Shown: positions 26,896 to 36,570 of the stretch, in pieces
Layout of the letters: every line of letters begins with the position of its first letter
How positions within the stretch are numbered: the first letter of the stretch is position 1
Assembly: GCA_016706405.1 (NCBI GenBank)
Contig: JADJJT010000002.1
Coordinates: forward strand, 930,001 to 994,000
Length of the DNA stretch: 64,000 nucleotides
Source of the DNA: Sphingobacteriales bacterium
GTDB lineage: Bacteria > Bacteroidota > Bacteroidia > Chitinophagales > UBA2359
Reading direction: 5' to 3'
The notes under the pieces: generated by a model
Database searches by the model: none
Told to the model about the DNA's origin: nothing
The model's input: the letters and a program-made list of their open reading frames with translations, nothing else
Position numbers and translations under genes: made by a program

Positions 26896-27777
26896 ATGAA
26901 ACACTTATTTCGGTTTTTTAGTTTTGCGCTGCTTTTTACCTGCTTACAATTTTTAATGCAAGTTAGGGCGGCAAATGGAATTGGCTACCAACCTAATATG
27001 ACGGCCACCGAGTCGTATGGCGGGGGCTGTAAATTGGGCGAGCCTGCTTTTCAAACAGGCGAATATCTAAAATATAAAGTTTATTATAACTGGACAGCCG
27101 TTTGGATGACTGCCGGAAATGTAACCTTTAAAGTTAATGATGCCGAACTTGGCGGCCAAAACGTGTTTCACATGGTTTGTAAAGGCAAAACGGCATCTGC
27201 GTTTAATTGGTTTTTTCATGTAAACGACCGCTACGAAAGCTATATAGACCCCTACAATATTAGACCCCTTAAATTTATACGCGATATTAAAGAGGGCGAT
27301 TATACGCTTAAAAATCAATTAACTTTTTACCACGACAACCAACAAGTTTTAATTGACCACCAAATACGCAAAGGGGTAGTTCAAGCTAAAAACAAATGGA
27401 TGAGCATACCAAATTGTACCCAAGACCTACTTTCGGCCTTGTATTATATGCGCACCGCCGACCAAAACTCGTTAGGCCCCGGAGAAGAAATTCAGGTTGA
27501 TTTAATTTTAGATAATCAAATATACCCCATAGCCCTGACCTATATTGGCAAAAGTAAAATAAAAACGGATGTAGGTACTTTCAGATGCGTAAAATATACA
27601 CCCACTTTAATTAAAGGCGATGTTTTTGACGATACAGAAAGCATGACTATATATGTAACTGATGACGAGAACCGCCTCCCTGTTTATATAGAGTCGCCCC
27701 TAAAAGTTGGTTGGGGCAAAGCATACTTAACCGATTTTAGCGGACTTAAATACCCGCTGACTTCAAAAATAAAATAA
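26896..27777 (+). CDS. DUF3108 domain-containing secreted protein
   Basis: 293 residues with a signal peptide at 1-25. The rest is one DUF3108 domain: FQTGEYLKYKVYYNWTAVWM at about residues 55-75 is its typical opening, and the beta-rich body includes FHVNDRYESYIDP and a final segment GWGKAYLTDFSGLKYP. In Bacteroidota such periplasmic proteins are conserved but have no defined activity. The gene is followed by a strong terminator, so it is probably a single-gene transcript. Confidence 0.8.
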   Translation: MKHLFRFFSFALLFTCLQFLMQVRAANGIGYQPNMTATESYGGGCKLGEPAFQTGEYLKYKVYYNWTAVWMTAGNVTFKVNDAELGGQNVFHMVCKGKTASAFNWFFHVNDRYESYIDPYNIRPLKFIRDIKEGDYTLKNQLTFYHDNQQVLIDHQIRKGVVQAKNKWMSIPNCTQDLLSALYYMRTADQNSLGPGEEIQVDLILDNQIYPIALTYIGKSKIKTDVGTFRCVKYTPTLIKGDVFDDTESMTIYVTDDENRLPVYIESPLKVGWGKAYLTDFSGLKYPLTSKIK

Positions 27778-27805
27778 AAAATTTGTTAGCCTAAAACGGA
27801 AAGAT

Positions 27806-27837
27806 AGTGGTTGCCAACGCGGTAGCCACTTTTTTTT
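27806..27837 (+). terminator. Strong intrinsic terminator after the DUF3108 gene
   Basis: The arms AGTGGTTGCC (27806-27815) and GGTAGCCACT (27821-27830) form a 10-bp stem with two wobble pairs and a 5-nt loop, directly followed by T7. It begins 29 bp after the stop at 27777. Confidence 0.85.
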
Positions 27838-27930
27838 ATTCCGGATAGATGGGTTTTAGTGCAAAAATCCGGAAAAATACCCTAAATTAGCGGCTAAATC
27901 AGCTCTAACAATATAAACTCGCTTTTGACA

Positions 27931-28872
27931 ATGCGCACTAAAAGCATCTCGCTTTGCGGTTTAGCCCTACTGTTTGCCTTTTTAATAACAGGCATTTCCT
28001 CGTGCCATGAACACGAACTCGTTGTAATTGAGAATAATAACCCACCGTTTTACGATGAAACGCCCACCCTTTTAATTCATAACTACATCAACAAACTATT
28101 TATTGATTTATTAGGGCGAGAGGCTACAGATGAAGAACTGGCAGCCGAAACTGAAACATTGCGAGCAGCAAAATTAAATGCAGCCGTTCGCATAAGCCTT
28201 ATCCGGAAATTACAAACAGATACTAGCTTTCGGGTAGGAGATAGCTCGTATAAACGCACCTATCATAAATGGCTTTATGCCCTCATGAAATCGAGGTTAA
28301 TTGAAGGCGCCAGCGATGACGAAATTAACGAGCGCATTGGCCCATTAGAATTTTCCTTATATATAATGAAATTAGAGGGCGACTCAACATCTGCCGAATA
28401 TATGGCTGTAAAAAAAGAAATTACAAAATTAAAAGATGTCTTAAAAATTGATAACCAGTATTACAATGGGCAAATTACCATAACCGAAGCCATGCGCAGG
28501 CTGGCCTTTAATGCTATTTTTGACGAAATAAACATGAATACATTTAACTATATTAGGGCAACCTTTGATAATTTGTTTTATCGTTTTCCAACTGACGAAG
28601 AGTTCAACGCTGCTTTTCCAATGATTGAAGCCAACCAAACCTCTACACTTTGGGGTAAAGTTGCCAACTCAAAAGAAGGGTATATTAATATTATTGCAGC
28701 CTCGCCCGAAATCTCAGAAGGGCTCATTACTTGGGCTTACGAAACCCTTTTAGCCCGAAAACCCAACTCGTCAGAGACTTACCAGCTACTACCCGATTTT
28801 TTAATCCAACCCGATTTTCAAAAAGTACAGCAAGCTATTATGATGACCGATGAATACGCTCATTTTGATTAG
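27931..28872 (+). CDS. Hypothetical lipoprotein
   Basis: 313 residues from the ATG at 27931. Residues 1-25 form a lipoprotein signal with Cys25 (ITGISSC). The mature protein is helical and charged; YINKLFIDLLGREATDEEL near residue 50 resembles the short helical repeats found in DUF4214/DUF1549-type proteins, and a similar phrase recurs near residue 270 (WAYETLLARKPNSSETYQLL), suggesting two related helical units. No function is assigned. It precedes hmgA by 73 bp on the same strand but shares no evident role with it. Confidence 0.6.
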   Translation: MRTKSISLCGLALLFAFLITGISSCHEHELVVIENNNPPFYDETPTLLIHNYINKLFIDLLGREATDEELAAETETLRAAKLNAAVRISLIRKLQTDTSFRVGDSSYKRTYHKWLYALMKSRLIEGASDDEINERIGPLEFSLYIMKLEGDSTSAEYMAVKKEITKLKDVLKIDNQYYNGQITITEAMRRLAFNAIFDEINMNTFNYIRATFDNLFYRFPTDEEFNAAFPMIEANQTSTLWGKVANSKEGYINIIAASPEISEGLITWAYETLLARKPNSSETYQLLPDFLIQPDFQKVQQAIMMTDEYAHFD

Positions 28873-28945
28873 TAATAAAATTGTCTTTGCTTTCTTTGTT
28901 CGTTAATAATTAATTTCACATATAAATAAATATAATAAATTATAA

Positions 28946-30112
28946 ATGCCACACTATATTAGTCGAGGGCAAGTGCCACCAAAACGACATATTCAGTTTA
29001 GGAAACCCAACGGTGCACTATATGCCGAAGAGCTTTTCTCGACCGAAGGATTTAGCGATGTTTATTCGCTGATTTACCATTGCCACCCACCCACCGTAAT
29101 AAGGCAAATAGCCGACCCTTACTCGGCAGCACCAAAAATTGCACACCATAAACAATTATTACACCGCAGTTTAAAAGGCTTTGAAATTGCCCCCCAAGCT
29201 GATTATTTAAAAAGCCGTACACCCGTTTTAGTAAATAACGACTGCCATTTAAGTTTAGCTGCACCTACGCAGGGCACTTCCGGATATTTTTTTAAAAATG
29301 CCGATGCAGACGAAATCTTATTTGTTCATGAAGGAAGCGGAAAATTATTATCGCTGTACGGTGAAATTGAATTTGAATATGGCGACTACTTGGTAATTCC
29401 GCGCGGTTGTATCTATCAAATTGAGTTTAGCGGCACCCAAAACCGACTCTTTATTGTCGAATCGTTTAGCCCAGTTCGTTACCCTAAACGGTATTGCAAC
29501 GAGTTTGGCCAACTTTTAGAACATAGCCCATTTTGCGAGCGCGATATTAAAACACCGCAAAACTTGGTTACCTTTGACCAAAAAGGCGATTTTGAACTGT
29601 TTATTAAAAAAGAGGGCATGATGTACCCTTATTTATATGCCTTCCACCCGTTTGATGCAATAGGCTGGGATGGTTGCCATTACCCTTATGGCTTTTCTAT
29701 TCATAATTTTGAGCCAATAACAGGGCGCGTACACCAACCACCGCCCGTTCATCAAAATTTTGAATCGCGTGGGTTTGTGGTATGCTCGTTTTGCCCCCGT
29801 TTATACGATTATCACCCACTGGCAATTCCAGCACCTTACCACCATAGTAATATTGACAGCGACGAAGTATTGTACTACGTTGATGGCGATTTTATGAGTC
29901 GCAAAAACGTTGAACGCGGGCAAATAACACTCCATCCGGGCGGCATTCCGCATGGGCCACACCCTACAACAGTCGAAAAAAGTATTGGTGTTAAAGAAAC
30001 ACACGAGTTGGCTGTAATGGTCGATACTTTTAAACCCCTGCAAATTACTGAAGCCGCCCTGGCTATTGAAGACGCCACCTATTATCAATCTTGGTTAGAT
30101 TATGCAGGATAA
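28946..30112 (+). CDS. hmgA: Homogentisate 1,2-dioxygenase
   Basis: 388 residues; the whole length matches the family. The N terminus MPHYISRGQVPPKRHIQFRK is typical, and the C-terminal cupin carries the iron-binding His/Glu region: YHHSNIDSDEVLYYVDGDF and LHPGGIPHGPHPTTVE near residues 295-345. The enzyme opens the ring of homogentisate to maleylacetoacetate with non-haem Fe(II) and O2. The next gene is the 4-hydroxyphenylpyruvate dioxygenase, so together they turn 4-hydroxyphenylpyruvate into maleylacetoacetate, the core of tyrosine catabolism. Isomerase and fumarylacetoacetase genes are not in the window. Confidence 0.92.
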   Translation: MPHYISRGQVPPKRHIQFRKPNGALYAEELFSTEGFSDVYSLIYHCHPPTVIRQIADPYSAAPKIAHHKQLLHRSLKGFEIAPQADYLKSRTPVLVNNDCHLSLAAPTQGTSGYFFKNADADEILFVHEGSGKLLSLYGEIEFEYGDYLVIPRGCIYQIEFSGTQNRLFIVESFSPVRYPKRYCNEFGQLLEHSPFCERDIKTPQNLVTFDQKGDFELFIKKEGMMYPYLYAFHPFDAIGWDGCHYPYGFSIHNFEPITGRVHQPPPVHQNFESRGFVVCSFCPRLYDYHPLAIPAPYHHSNIDSDEVLYYVDGDFMSRKNVERGQITLHPGGIPHGPHPTTVEKSIGVKETHELAVMVDTFKPLQITEAALAIEDATYYQSWLDYAG

Positions 30113-30165
30113 ATGTTTGAAGCCAGCAGCACTATAATTAACAATTCGGCTCATCCGGATGTTTA

Positions 30166-30198
30166 TTTATCCGGAATCGTTTTTTTCATCCGGATAAA
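30166..30198. repeat. Cluster of three TCCGGA palindromes with a 10-bp hairpin
   Basis: TTTATCCGGA (30166-30175) and TCCGGATAAA (30189-30198) are perfectly complementary around a 13-nt loop. A third copy, the 10-bp palindrome CATCCGGATG, lies immediately upstream at 30152-30161. The cluster separates hmgA from hpd. There is no T-run after it, so termination here would be weak. Confidence 0.5.
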
Positions 30199-30312
30199 AC
30201 AAGCTAATTATAAGGCATCTTCTGTTTAATTATAAAATTTTTTCAATCGCAATACCGCAATTTACAACTATTAATTCAATTTTTTGTTCACAACGTATAA
30301 AAAATATAAACA

Positions 30313-31470
30313 ATGAAACCATACTATAAACACCACCTCGATAACCAACAAGCTACCGCGGTAGCCATGCCAAACTCCGAAGATTTTTTGCCCTTAAACG
30401 GCACCGATTACGTTGAAATGTATGTGGGCAATGCCAAACAAGCTGCCTATTACTACCAAACTGCCTGGGGCTACGAGCTAATTGCCTACGCCGGGCTTGA
30501 AACAGGCCTTAAAGATCGCTGCTCGTATGTGTTAAAACAAGGCAAAATAAGATTAGTACTAACAGCAGCACTAACCCCCGACTCGCCAGTAGCCGAACAT
30601 GTGCGCCGCCATGGCGATGGCGTAAAAGTAATAGCGCTATGGGTAAACGATGCCGAATACTCGTTTAACGAAACAGTTAAACGCGGCGCTATGCCCGCTT
30701 TTGAGCCTACTACCTTAACCGATGAATTTGGCTCGATAACTTATTCGGGTATCCATACCTACGGCGAAACCCTTCACATTTTTGTGGACAGAGCCAACTA
30801 TAACGGTGCTTTTATGCCCGGATTTAAACCCGCACAAAGTTTAATAGCAGCTTCCCCCGTTGGCCTTCAATATGTTGACCACTGTGTAGGGAATGTAGAA
30901 CTTGGCCACATGAACGAGTGGGTGCAGTTTTACGAAGAGGTAATGGGCTTTAAATTGCTAATTACCTTCGATGATAATGATATTTCGACAGAATACACGG
31001 CACTGATGAGCAAAGTTGTTAGTAATGGAAATGGTTATATAAAATTTCCAATAAATGAACCCGCCAAAGGTCGTAAAAAATCGCAAATTGATGAGTATTT
31101 AGATTTTTACAGGAGTGCAGGCGTACAACATATTGCCGTTGCAACTAACGATATTATACATACTGTAACCGAATTGCGCAAAAGAGGCGTTGACTTTTTA
31201 TACGTCCCCGACAATTATTACGACGATTTAATGGAACGGATTGGAGTGATTGAAGAAGATATTGCCGACTTGCGCAAAAATAATATTTTGGTTGACCGCG
31301 ATGACGAAGGCTATTTATTGCAATTATTTACTAAACCCGTGCAAGACAGACCAACAGTGTTTTTTGAAATCATTCAGCGAAAAGGAGCAAAATCGTTTGG
31401 AAAAGGTAATTTTAAAGCCTTGTTCGAGGCCATAGAGCATGAGCAATCACTTAGAGGAACATTGGATTAA
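30313..31470 (+). CDS. hpd: 4-hydroxyphenylpyruvate dioxygenase
   Basis: 385 residues in two VOC domains. The Fe(II) ligands of the C-terminal domain can be placed: His in QYVDHCVGNVE (about residue 191), His in VQHIAVATNDI (about 273) and Glu in FFEIIQRKG (about 352). The N-terminal domain begins LNGTDYVEMYVGNAKQAA. It converts 4-hydroxyphenylpyruvate to homogentisate, which the adjacent hmgA product cleaves. The gap of 200 bp to hmgA contains a TCCGGA hairpin cluster, so the two may be separate transcripts or partly attenuated. Confidence 0.92.
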   Translation: MKPYYKHHLDNQQATAVAMPNSEDFLPLNGTDYVEMYVGNAKQAAYYYQTAWGYELIAYAGLETGLKDRCSYVLKQGKIRLVLTAALTPDSPVAEHVRRHGDGVKVIALWVNDAEYSFNETVKRGAMPAFEPTTLTDEFGSITYSGIHTYGETLHIFVDRANYNGAFMPGFKPAQSLIAASPVGLQYVDHCVGNVELGHMNEWVQFYEEVMGFKLLITFDDNDISTEYTALMSKVVSNGNGYIKFPINEPAKGRKKSQIDEYLDFYRSAGVQHIAVATNDIIHTVTELRKRGVDFLYVPDNYYDDLMERIGVIEEDIADLRKNNILVDRDDEGYLLQLFTKPVQDRPTVFFEIIQRKGAKSFGKGNFKALFEAIEHEQSLRGTLD

Positions 31471-31656
31471 TATTTGCCCAACAATTTTCGTTTGTATTTG
31501 AAGCCATAGTTTTAATTTCCGGATTTTTATAGCTATTCCGGATATTTTATATGGTTTTGCCTATTAAGCAGTTTCTTTCTATTTGCTTATCTAAAAAGTA
31601 CAATTTTACCACCCACATTAACTTTTCGTGTCTATTTTATTATTTGATTGTTTCGT

Positions 31657-32565
31657 ATGCGTATAATTTTGTTGCTTATTTTTTGGCTAACAAGCATTTT
31701 TTATGACTTATGTGCACAAACAATGCCCGAAGCCGATATTTACCTGACCGAGATTGACCGCGACAAAAAAGGCCGCTGGATGGTAAAATCGCCTGTAAAT
31801 ATTACCAACCGCAAAGGCTACGAAAATCAACCCTATTTTATGCCTGATGGCTCGTTGATGTATAGCGGCCAAAAAGGTAAATACACCGATATTTATCGCT
31901 ACTCGGTAAAAGATAATACCCACGAAAACTTAACAAATACACCCACAACAGCCGAGTATTCGCCTAAGTTAATGCCAAACAACGACTATTTTACCGTTGT
32001 GCGTGTTGAAGAAGATACTATAACTCAACATTTGGTAAAATTACCATTAAATAATAAAACTGAACCCCCACAAGTTCTTTTACCAAAAGTTGTAGTGATA
32101 GGCTATTACGAGTGGCTAACCAACCAAGCTGTTGCCTTGTTCTTAGTAACCAACCCAGTATCATTACATACTTACAATTTTAACGACACACTAACCAATT
32201 TGATAACAGGTCAAATTGGCCGTTGCTTACAGCGCATACCGCAACAAAATGCGCTTAGTTTTGTACATAAAACACCCAATGGATGGTTTTTAAAACGTTT
32301 AAACTTAGACAATTGGGACATTGAAACCATAATTCCAATGTTAGAAGGGAGTGAGGATTTTTGCTGGCGCACTCCCGATGAAATTCTAACCGGAAAAGAT
32401 GGAAAATTATATTTACACAATACCACCGAGGCCGAAAAACAACGCGATAAAAACTTGTTAAAATGGGAGTTAATTGCCGATTTTACGCAAGTAGGTATAA
32501 CTAATTTTAGCCGAATAGCTACCTCGCCTGATGGAAAACGTTTGGCGGTTACAGTCGTAAAATAG
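31657..32565 (+). CDS. Secreted TolB-like (PD40) propeller protein
   Basis: 302 residues from the ATG at 31657, with a signal peptide at 1-20 (cleavage near LCAQ). The mature protein has TolB/PD40-like blades: NQPYFMPDGSLMYSGQKGKY, the phrase YSPKLMPNNDYFTVVRV, and a last blade FSRIATSPDGKRLAVTVVK. Such domains mediate contacts with other periplasmic or surface proteins. It stands at the end of a plus-strand run and converges with the oligopeptide-binding lipoprotein gene. The specific role is unknown. Confidence 0.65.
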   Translation: MRIILLLIFWLTSIFYDLCAQTMPEADIYLTEIDRDKKGRWMVKSPVNITNRKGYENQPYFMPDGSLMYSGQKGKYTDIYRYSVKDNTHENLTNTPTTAEYSPKLMPNNDYFTVVRVEEDTITQHLVKLPLNNKTEPPQVLLPKVVVIGYYEWLTNQAVALFLVTNPVSLHTYNFNDTLTNLITGQIGRCLQRIPQQNALSFVHKTPNGWFLKRLNLDNWDIETIIPMLEGSEDFCWRTPDEILTGKDGKLYLHNTTEAEKQRDKNLLKWELIADFTQVGITNFSRIATSPDGKRLAVTVVK

Positions 32566-32598
32566 TTGCCGTTTTAACCTTACAAGGCGATTAATTTC

Positions 32599-34251
32599 TT
32601 AATCAACAATTTCTACTTGCTTAAGATTAAGCAAATTGAAAGCATTGATGCCTAGACCTTGTACTTTGGTTTGGGTAAAACGCAATACTTCGTCGTAAAA
32701 CAAGGGAATTACGGGCGCATCTTTTAAAATTTCGTTTTCCATTGCGGCGTACAAAGCATAGCGTTGCTGGTCGTTGTTTTCAAGCAATGCCTGTTGGTAT
32801 AGGTCGTCAAATTTTGCATTTTTATATTGTGTGTAGTTGGGCGGGGGTGGGTTTTCTCCGTAAAATACTGATAGAAAACTCTCCCCATCGGGGTAGTCGG
32901 CTATCCACGAGCCACGAAAAAATGATGACTCACCTTTTGCCATTTTGGTACGCAATAAGGCAGGCGGATGCAGTTCGGTTTTAACGGTTATACCAATATT
33001 AGCCCATTGTTTTTGAAGGGCGGTTGCCAGTTCAGCCGAGTTTTGCGAAATGTCGAGGGTAAGAGGCGGCAAATTTTTACCATCGGCGTAACCTGCTTCG
33101 GCCAATAACTGCCGGGCTTTGCTGGGGTTAAAAATATAACCAACTACGGCTTTGTCATTATACGATGGAAGTCCGGGGGTGGCAAATCCGCTATGCGCGG
33201 GCGTGCCTATATTGTTGCGCAAGGTTTCAATAATTGTTTTGCGGTCTATTGCGTAGGCTAAAGCCTGCCTTATTTTAGTATTGCCCAAAATAGCAGGTTT
33301 AGGCGAGGCGGTATTAAACCCTAAATATTCGGAGTTTAGGTAGGGCGAGCGCAAAAGTTGAATTTTTGAAGTTAATTCCGTTTTCAATTCTCCCGATGCG
33401 TTTAATAACTCGTCTTTCCATGCCACATCTAATCCGGATAAAAAATGAAAATGTCCTTCTATAAATTTAAGATACTCGCTGCGTTTGTTGTTGTCAAATT
33501 CAATCCGAACACCATCAATATAGGGCAAATTGTTTCCTTGTATATCGCGTTCAAAATAATCCGGATTTTTGCGCAAAATAACTGCCTCGTTTTCTACCCA
33601 TTTGCCAAATAAAAAAGGCCCTGTTCCTACGGGGTGCGCCCTAAATTCAGTGCCATAATGTGTGGCGGCAATTTTCGACACAACCGAGCAATATTGCATA
33701 GCTAATTGGCTAAGCATGGGTCTAAAGGGTTTGCTTAGCTGCAAAACAAAAGTGCTGTCGTTTGGTGCAACAAAAGGGTTTTGCGCCGCTATTCGGTTGT
33801 TAAAAATCCAACGCCCTGGCGAGGCTATTTTTTCGTCGTTTAAGCGCTCGAAACTATAAACAATATCGTGAGCAGTCATTTTCCGGAGCTTAGGGTCGTT
33901 AAAACAAGCATCCGGATGAAACAAAACATCAGTGCGTAGCTGGAAGGTATAGGTTAATCCATCGGGACTAATTTGCCAGGTTTTTGCCAAACAAGGTTGC
34001 AAATTTAAAGCATCGTCAAACTGAACCAAGCCGTTATAAATTTGGTTAATAGGCCATATATTGGCCTGGTCTTTGGCAAAAGCCGGGTCGAGCGAGGTTA
34101 TGCCCGCCGACTGGTTGTAGCGAAACACTTTGCCCCCCTCACTTGCTTTTTGTTGGCACGAAACACTTAAAAAAATCAGTATAACAACAAAGCTCAATCT
34201 TCTAAAAAAACCGCTGGGCTTAACGCGCAAAAAAGAGTATAAATTTTTCAT
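32599..34251 (-). CDS. ABC transporter substrate-binding lipoprotein, family 5 (peptide/nickel type)
   Basis: 550 residues from the ATG at 34251. A lipoprotein signal ends at Cys32 (LIFLSVSC). The mature part is an SBP_bac_5 protein: FRYNQSAGITSLDPAFAKDQ at the N terminus, LAKTWQISPDGLTYTFQLR, and IRQALAYAIDRKTIIETL near residue 290 are the typical blocks of OppA/DppA-like receptors. It would bind oligopeptides or a similar solute and deliver it to an inner-membrane permease, but no permease or ATPase genes are nearby. Starting at the upstream codon at 34329 would overlap the methyltransferase gene and hide the signal peptide. A TAATTTTG box (34264-34271, minus strand) lies only 13 bp upstream of the ATG. 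Confidence 0.82.
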   Translation of the reverse strand: MKNLYSFLRVKPSGFFRRLSFVVILIFLSVSCQQKASEGGKVFRYNQSAGITSLDPAFAKDQANIWPINQIYNGLVQFDDALNLQPCLAKTWQISPDGLTYTFQLRTDVLFHPDACFNDPKLRKMTAHDIVYSFERLNDEKIASPGRWIFNNRIAAQNPFVAPNDSTFVLQLSKPFRPMLSQLAMQYCSVVSKIAATHYGTEFRAHPVGTGPFLFGKWVENEAVILRKNPDYFERDIQGNNLPYIDGVRIEFDNNKRSEYLKFIEGHFHFLSGLDVAWKDELLNASGELKTELTSKIQLLRSPYLNSEYLGFNTASPKPAILGNTKIRQALAYAIDRKTIIETLRNNIGTPAHSGFATPGLPSYNDKAVVGYIFNPSKARQLLAEAGYADGKNLPPLTLDISQNSAELATALQKQWANIGITVKTELHPPALLRTKMAKGESSFFRGSWIADYPDGESFLSVFYGENPPPPNYTQYKNAKFDDLYQQALLENNDQQRYALYAAMENEILKDAPVIPLFYDEVLRFTQTKVQGLGINAFNLLNLKQVEIVD

Positions 34252-34312
34252 GGTATCAAAGCGCAAAATTATCGCGAAATTAATGTGTATTTGTTGAGTA
34301 ATTAAAAATAAA

Positions 34313-35065
34313 CTATTTTTTAATGGCAATTACCGGAAAAACTGGCATTACGCCCCCAAAGATTTTGTTCCACATATTATTTATAAATGTTGGGCGATAT
34401 AAAAATTGATGTGGGTGCCCCTTCAAATCAAGGGGTAATTGCCTGTGAAAATAATAATCAGCCATTTCCGGATACCCCAGATTAGTGTAATAAGTTTTAG
34501 AGCGTTGGCGAGCCGCCTCTACTTGGTCTGAAGGGTAAAAAGGCGTATCGGTAATAAAAATGCGGGCATCGCTTTTATTGGTAAGCAGTTGCCGCAAATG
34601 AAGGCAAACCGCCTCAAAATTTGAAAAATATTGGGCTACGCTATTTAAAAAAATGAAATCGAAGGAATTGGGTTGCCAATGATTTGAGTCAAAAATATCG
34701 GTCGAGTCCCAAAAAATTGAACTATGCTTAAATACGCGCTTTGCCTGCTCTAATTCAGTTTGATTTATTTCGAGGCCGTAAGTTTGGGCATCCGGATAGC
34801 GGTTTGCCAACCAATTTGTAAACCATCCATTCCCGCAACCAATATCTAATAGTTTGGAGGTAAGGGGTAAACTATTAGAGGGCGGAAGGCATTTTTCTAA
34901 AATTTTTAATGTTGCCTTTCGTGTTTTCCATTCGTTAGCTAATTTATGGTTAGGGGGTAGGTTTGGAAGTTGGGCAACCAAATCATCGGTAAAAATGCGC
35001 CCTTCGGCTCTTCGGGCAGCTATATATATGGATTCAAAGTTTAATGAACGGTCGTTTTGAGCCAT
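34313..35065 (-). CDS. Class I SAM-dependent methyltransferase
   Basis: 250 residues. Motif I, LLDIGCGNGWFTNWLA (residues 72-87), gives the SAM-binding loop; the acidic residue after the second strand is in YGLEINQTE, and motif IV is FDFIFLNSVAQYF near residue 140. The fold is the Methyltransf_11/25 type. The substrate is unknown. A 61-bp gap leads to the oligopeptide-binding lipoprotein gene on the same strand, and a TAACTTTG box (35108-35115, minus strand) lies upstream, 64 bp from a divergent TAACTTTG box of the E2 gene. Confidence 0.8.
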   Translation of the reverse strand: MAQNDRSLNFESIYIAARRAEGRIFTDDLVAQLPNLPPNHKLANEWKTRKATLKILEKCLPPSNSLPLTSKLLDIGCGNGWFTNWLANRYPDAQTYGLEINQTELEQAKRVFKHSSIFWDSTDIFDSNHWQPNSFDFIFLNSVAQYFSNFEAVCLHLRQLLTNKSDARIFITDTPFYPSDQVEAARQRSKTYYTNLGYPEMADYYFHRQLPLDLKGHPHQFLYRPTFINNMWNKIFGGVMPVFPVIAIKK

Positions 35066-35178
35066 AATTTAAGAGAAATAGAGCGTAAGCAATTGCTGTA
35101 TAGGCCGCAAAGTTAGTTTATTGGTCAAGGAAAAAAAATTCCGGATAAAGGATTAGGCTTTACCTGACAAAAAATGTG

Positions 35179-35186
35179 TAACTTTG
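35179..35186 (+). promoter_or_regulatory. Putative -7 element of the E2 gene
   Basis: TAACTTTG matches the Bacteroidota -7 consensus TAnnTTTG and lies 34 bp upstream of the ATG at 35221. The -33 box (TTG) is not obvious at the expected distance. Confidence 0.3.
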
Positions 35187-35220
35187 CACGCATCAAACTA
35201 AAATTACAACGATATATATT

Positions 35221-36558
35221 ATGGCCGAAACTCCGTTGGTAATGCCTAAAATGGGCGAAAGTATTATGGAAGCCACCATACTAAAATGGCTGAAAAAAGA
35301 AGGCGAAATGGTTGCCGAAGAAGAAGCCGTTTTAGAAATAGCTACCGACAAGGTGGACTCTGAAGTTCCTTGCCCTGTGGCGGGTACAATTGCCAAAATT
35401 TTATATCCCGAAGGGGCAGTAGTAAAAGTTGGCGAGCCTATTGCCTATATTTCATCGGGCAGCGCGGGCGCAACAACAACGGAAAATACTTCCTCCAGAA
35501 GTGGCCAATCGAATAACCAGGTCGCCGCTGCACAACAACCTGTAGTACCAGCTCAACAGTTGCCAATTAATAGTAATAACAATGAGGGGGCGGAACAACA
35601 AGCAAACAGGTTTTATTCGCCTTTGGTGCGCAATATAGCCAAACAAGAAAATATAACCATAGCCGAACTCAATAATTTATCCGGAACCGGCAAAGATAAC
35701 AGGGTAACAAAAAAAGATATTTTATCCTATATCGAAAACCGCAGTACTGCGCCCGTACAACAACAAAGCGCAACCACTACAACCACACCGGCAGTTAGCG
35801 CAAAATCAACAGCCCCCAATCTAACACCACCCAAGGTTGATATTAGTGGCAATGTTGAAATACAGGAAATGGACAGAATGCGCCGCCTTATTGCCGACCA
35901 CATGGTAATGTCTAAACATGTAGCGCCACACGTAACCTCGTTTGTAGAGGTAGATGTTACAAATTTGGTAAATTGGCGCAATGCCGTAAAATCGAAATTT
36001 GAAAAGCGCGAAGGAGAAAAAATTACCTTTACACCTGTATTTATTGAGGCATGTGTAAAAGCCATTAAAGACTATCCGCTCATTAACTCTTCTGTTGATG
36101 GCTATAATATTGTTGTGCGCAAAGACATAAATATAGGAGTGGCTGCAGCGTTACCAACCGGCAATTTAATTGTTCCGGTAATTAAGGCAGCCGACCGTAT
36201 GAATTTATTAGGTCTGACAAAAAACTTAAATGATTTGGCCAACCGCGCCCGAAAAAACCAATTAAAACCCGAAGAAATCCAAGGCGGAACCTTTACGCTT
36301 ACAAACGTAGGTGGCTTTGGCAGTTTGATGGGAACGCCCATTATTAACCAACCACAAGTAGCTATTTTGGCGACGGGCAGCATCCGGAAAAAGCCCGCCG
36401 TTTTAGAAACTGAACACGGAGACGTAATTGCAATCAGGCACATGATGATGATGTCTTTATCTTACGACCACCGTATTGTTGACGGCGCTTTAGGTAGTTC
36501 GTTTTTAAGCAAGGTCGCCTGGTATTTAGAAAATTTTGATGCCAAGCGCGAAATCTAA
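35221..36558 (+). CDS. Dihydrolipoamide acyltransferase, E2 of a 2-oxo acid dehydrogenase complex
   Basis: 445 residues with the full E2 layout: one lipoyl domain with Lys44 in EIATDKVDSEV, a Gln/Ala/Ser-rich linker, a peripheral-subunit-binding domain (about 133-175, SPLVRNIAKQENITIAEL), a second flexible linker, and a catalytic domain with the active-site block LSYDHRIVDGA (His417, Asp421). It transfers the acyl group from lipoate to CoA. Whether the complex is branched-chain, pyruvate or 2-oxoglutarate type cannot be fixed; the single lipoyl domain and the N-terminal MPKMGESIMEATI fit a branched-chain or general E2. E1 and E3 genes are not adjacent. cdsA follows after 12 bp. Confidence 0.88.
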   Translation: MAETPLVMPKMGESIMEATILKWLKKEGEMVAEEEAVLEIATDKVDSEVPCPVAGTIAKILYPEGAVVKVGEPIAYISSGSAGATTTENTSSRSGQSNNQVAAAQQPVVPAQQLPINSNNNEGAEQQANRFYSPLVRNIAKQENITIAELNNLSGTGKDNRVTKKDILSYIENRSTAPVQQQSATTTTTPAVSAKSTAPNLTPPKVDISGNVEIQEMDRMRRLIADHMVMSKHVAPHVTSFVEVDVTNLVNWRNAVKSKFEKREGEKITFTPVFIEACVKAIKDYPLINSSVDGYNIVVRKDINIGVAAALPTGNLIVPVIKAADRMNLLGLTKNLNDLANRARKNQLKPEEIQGGTFTLTNVGGFGSLMGTPIINQPQVAILATGSIRKKPAVLETEHGDVIAIRHMMMMSLSYDHRIVDGALGSSFLSKVAWYLENFDAKREI

Positions 36559-36570
36559 TCTAAACTAACT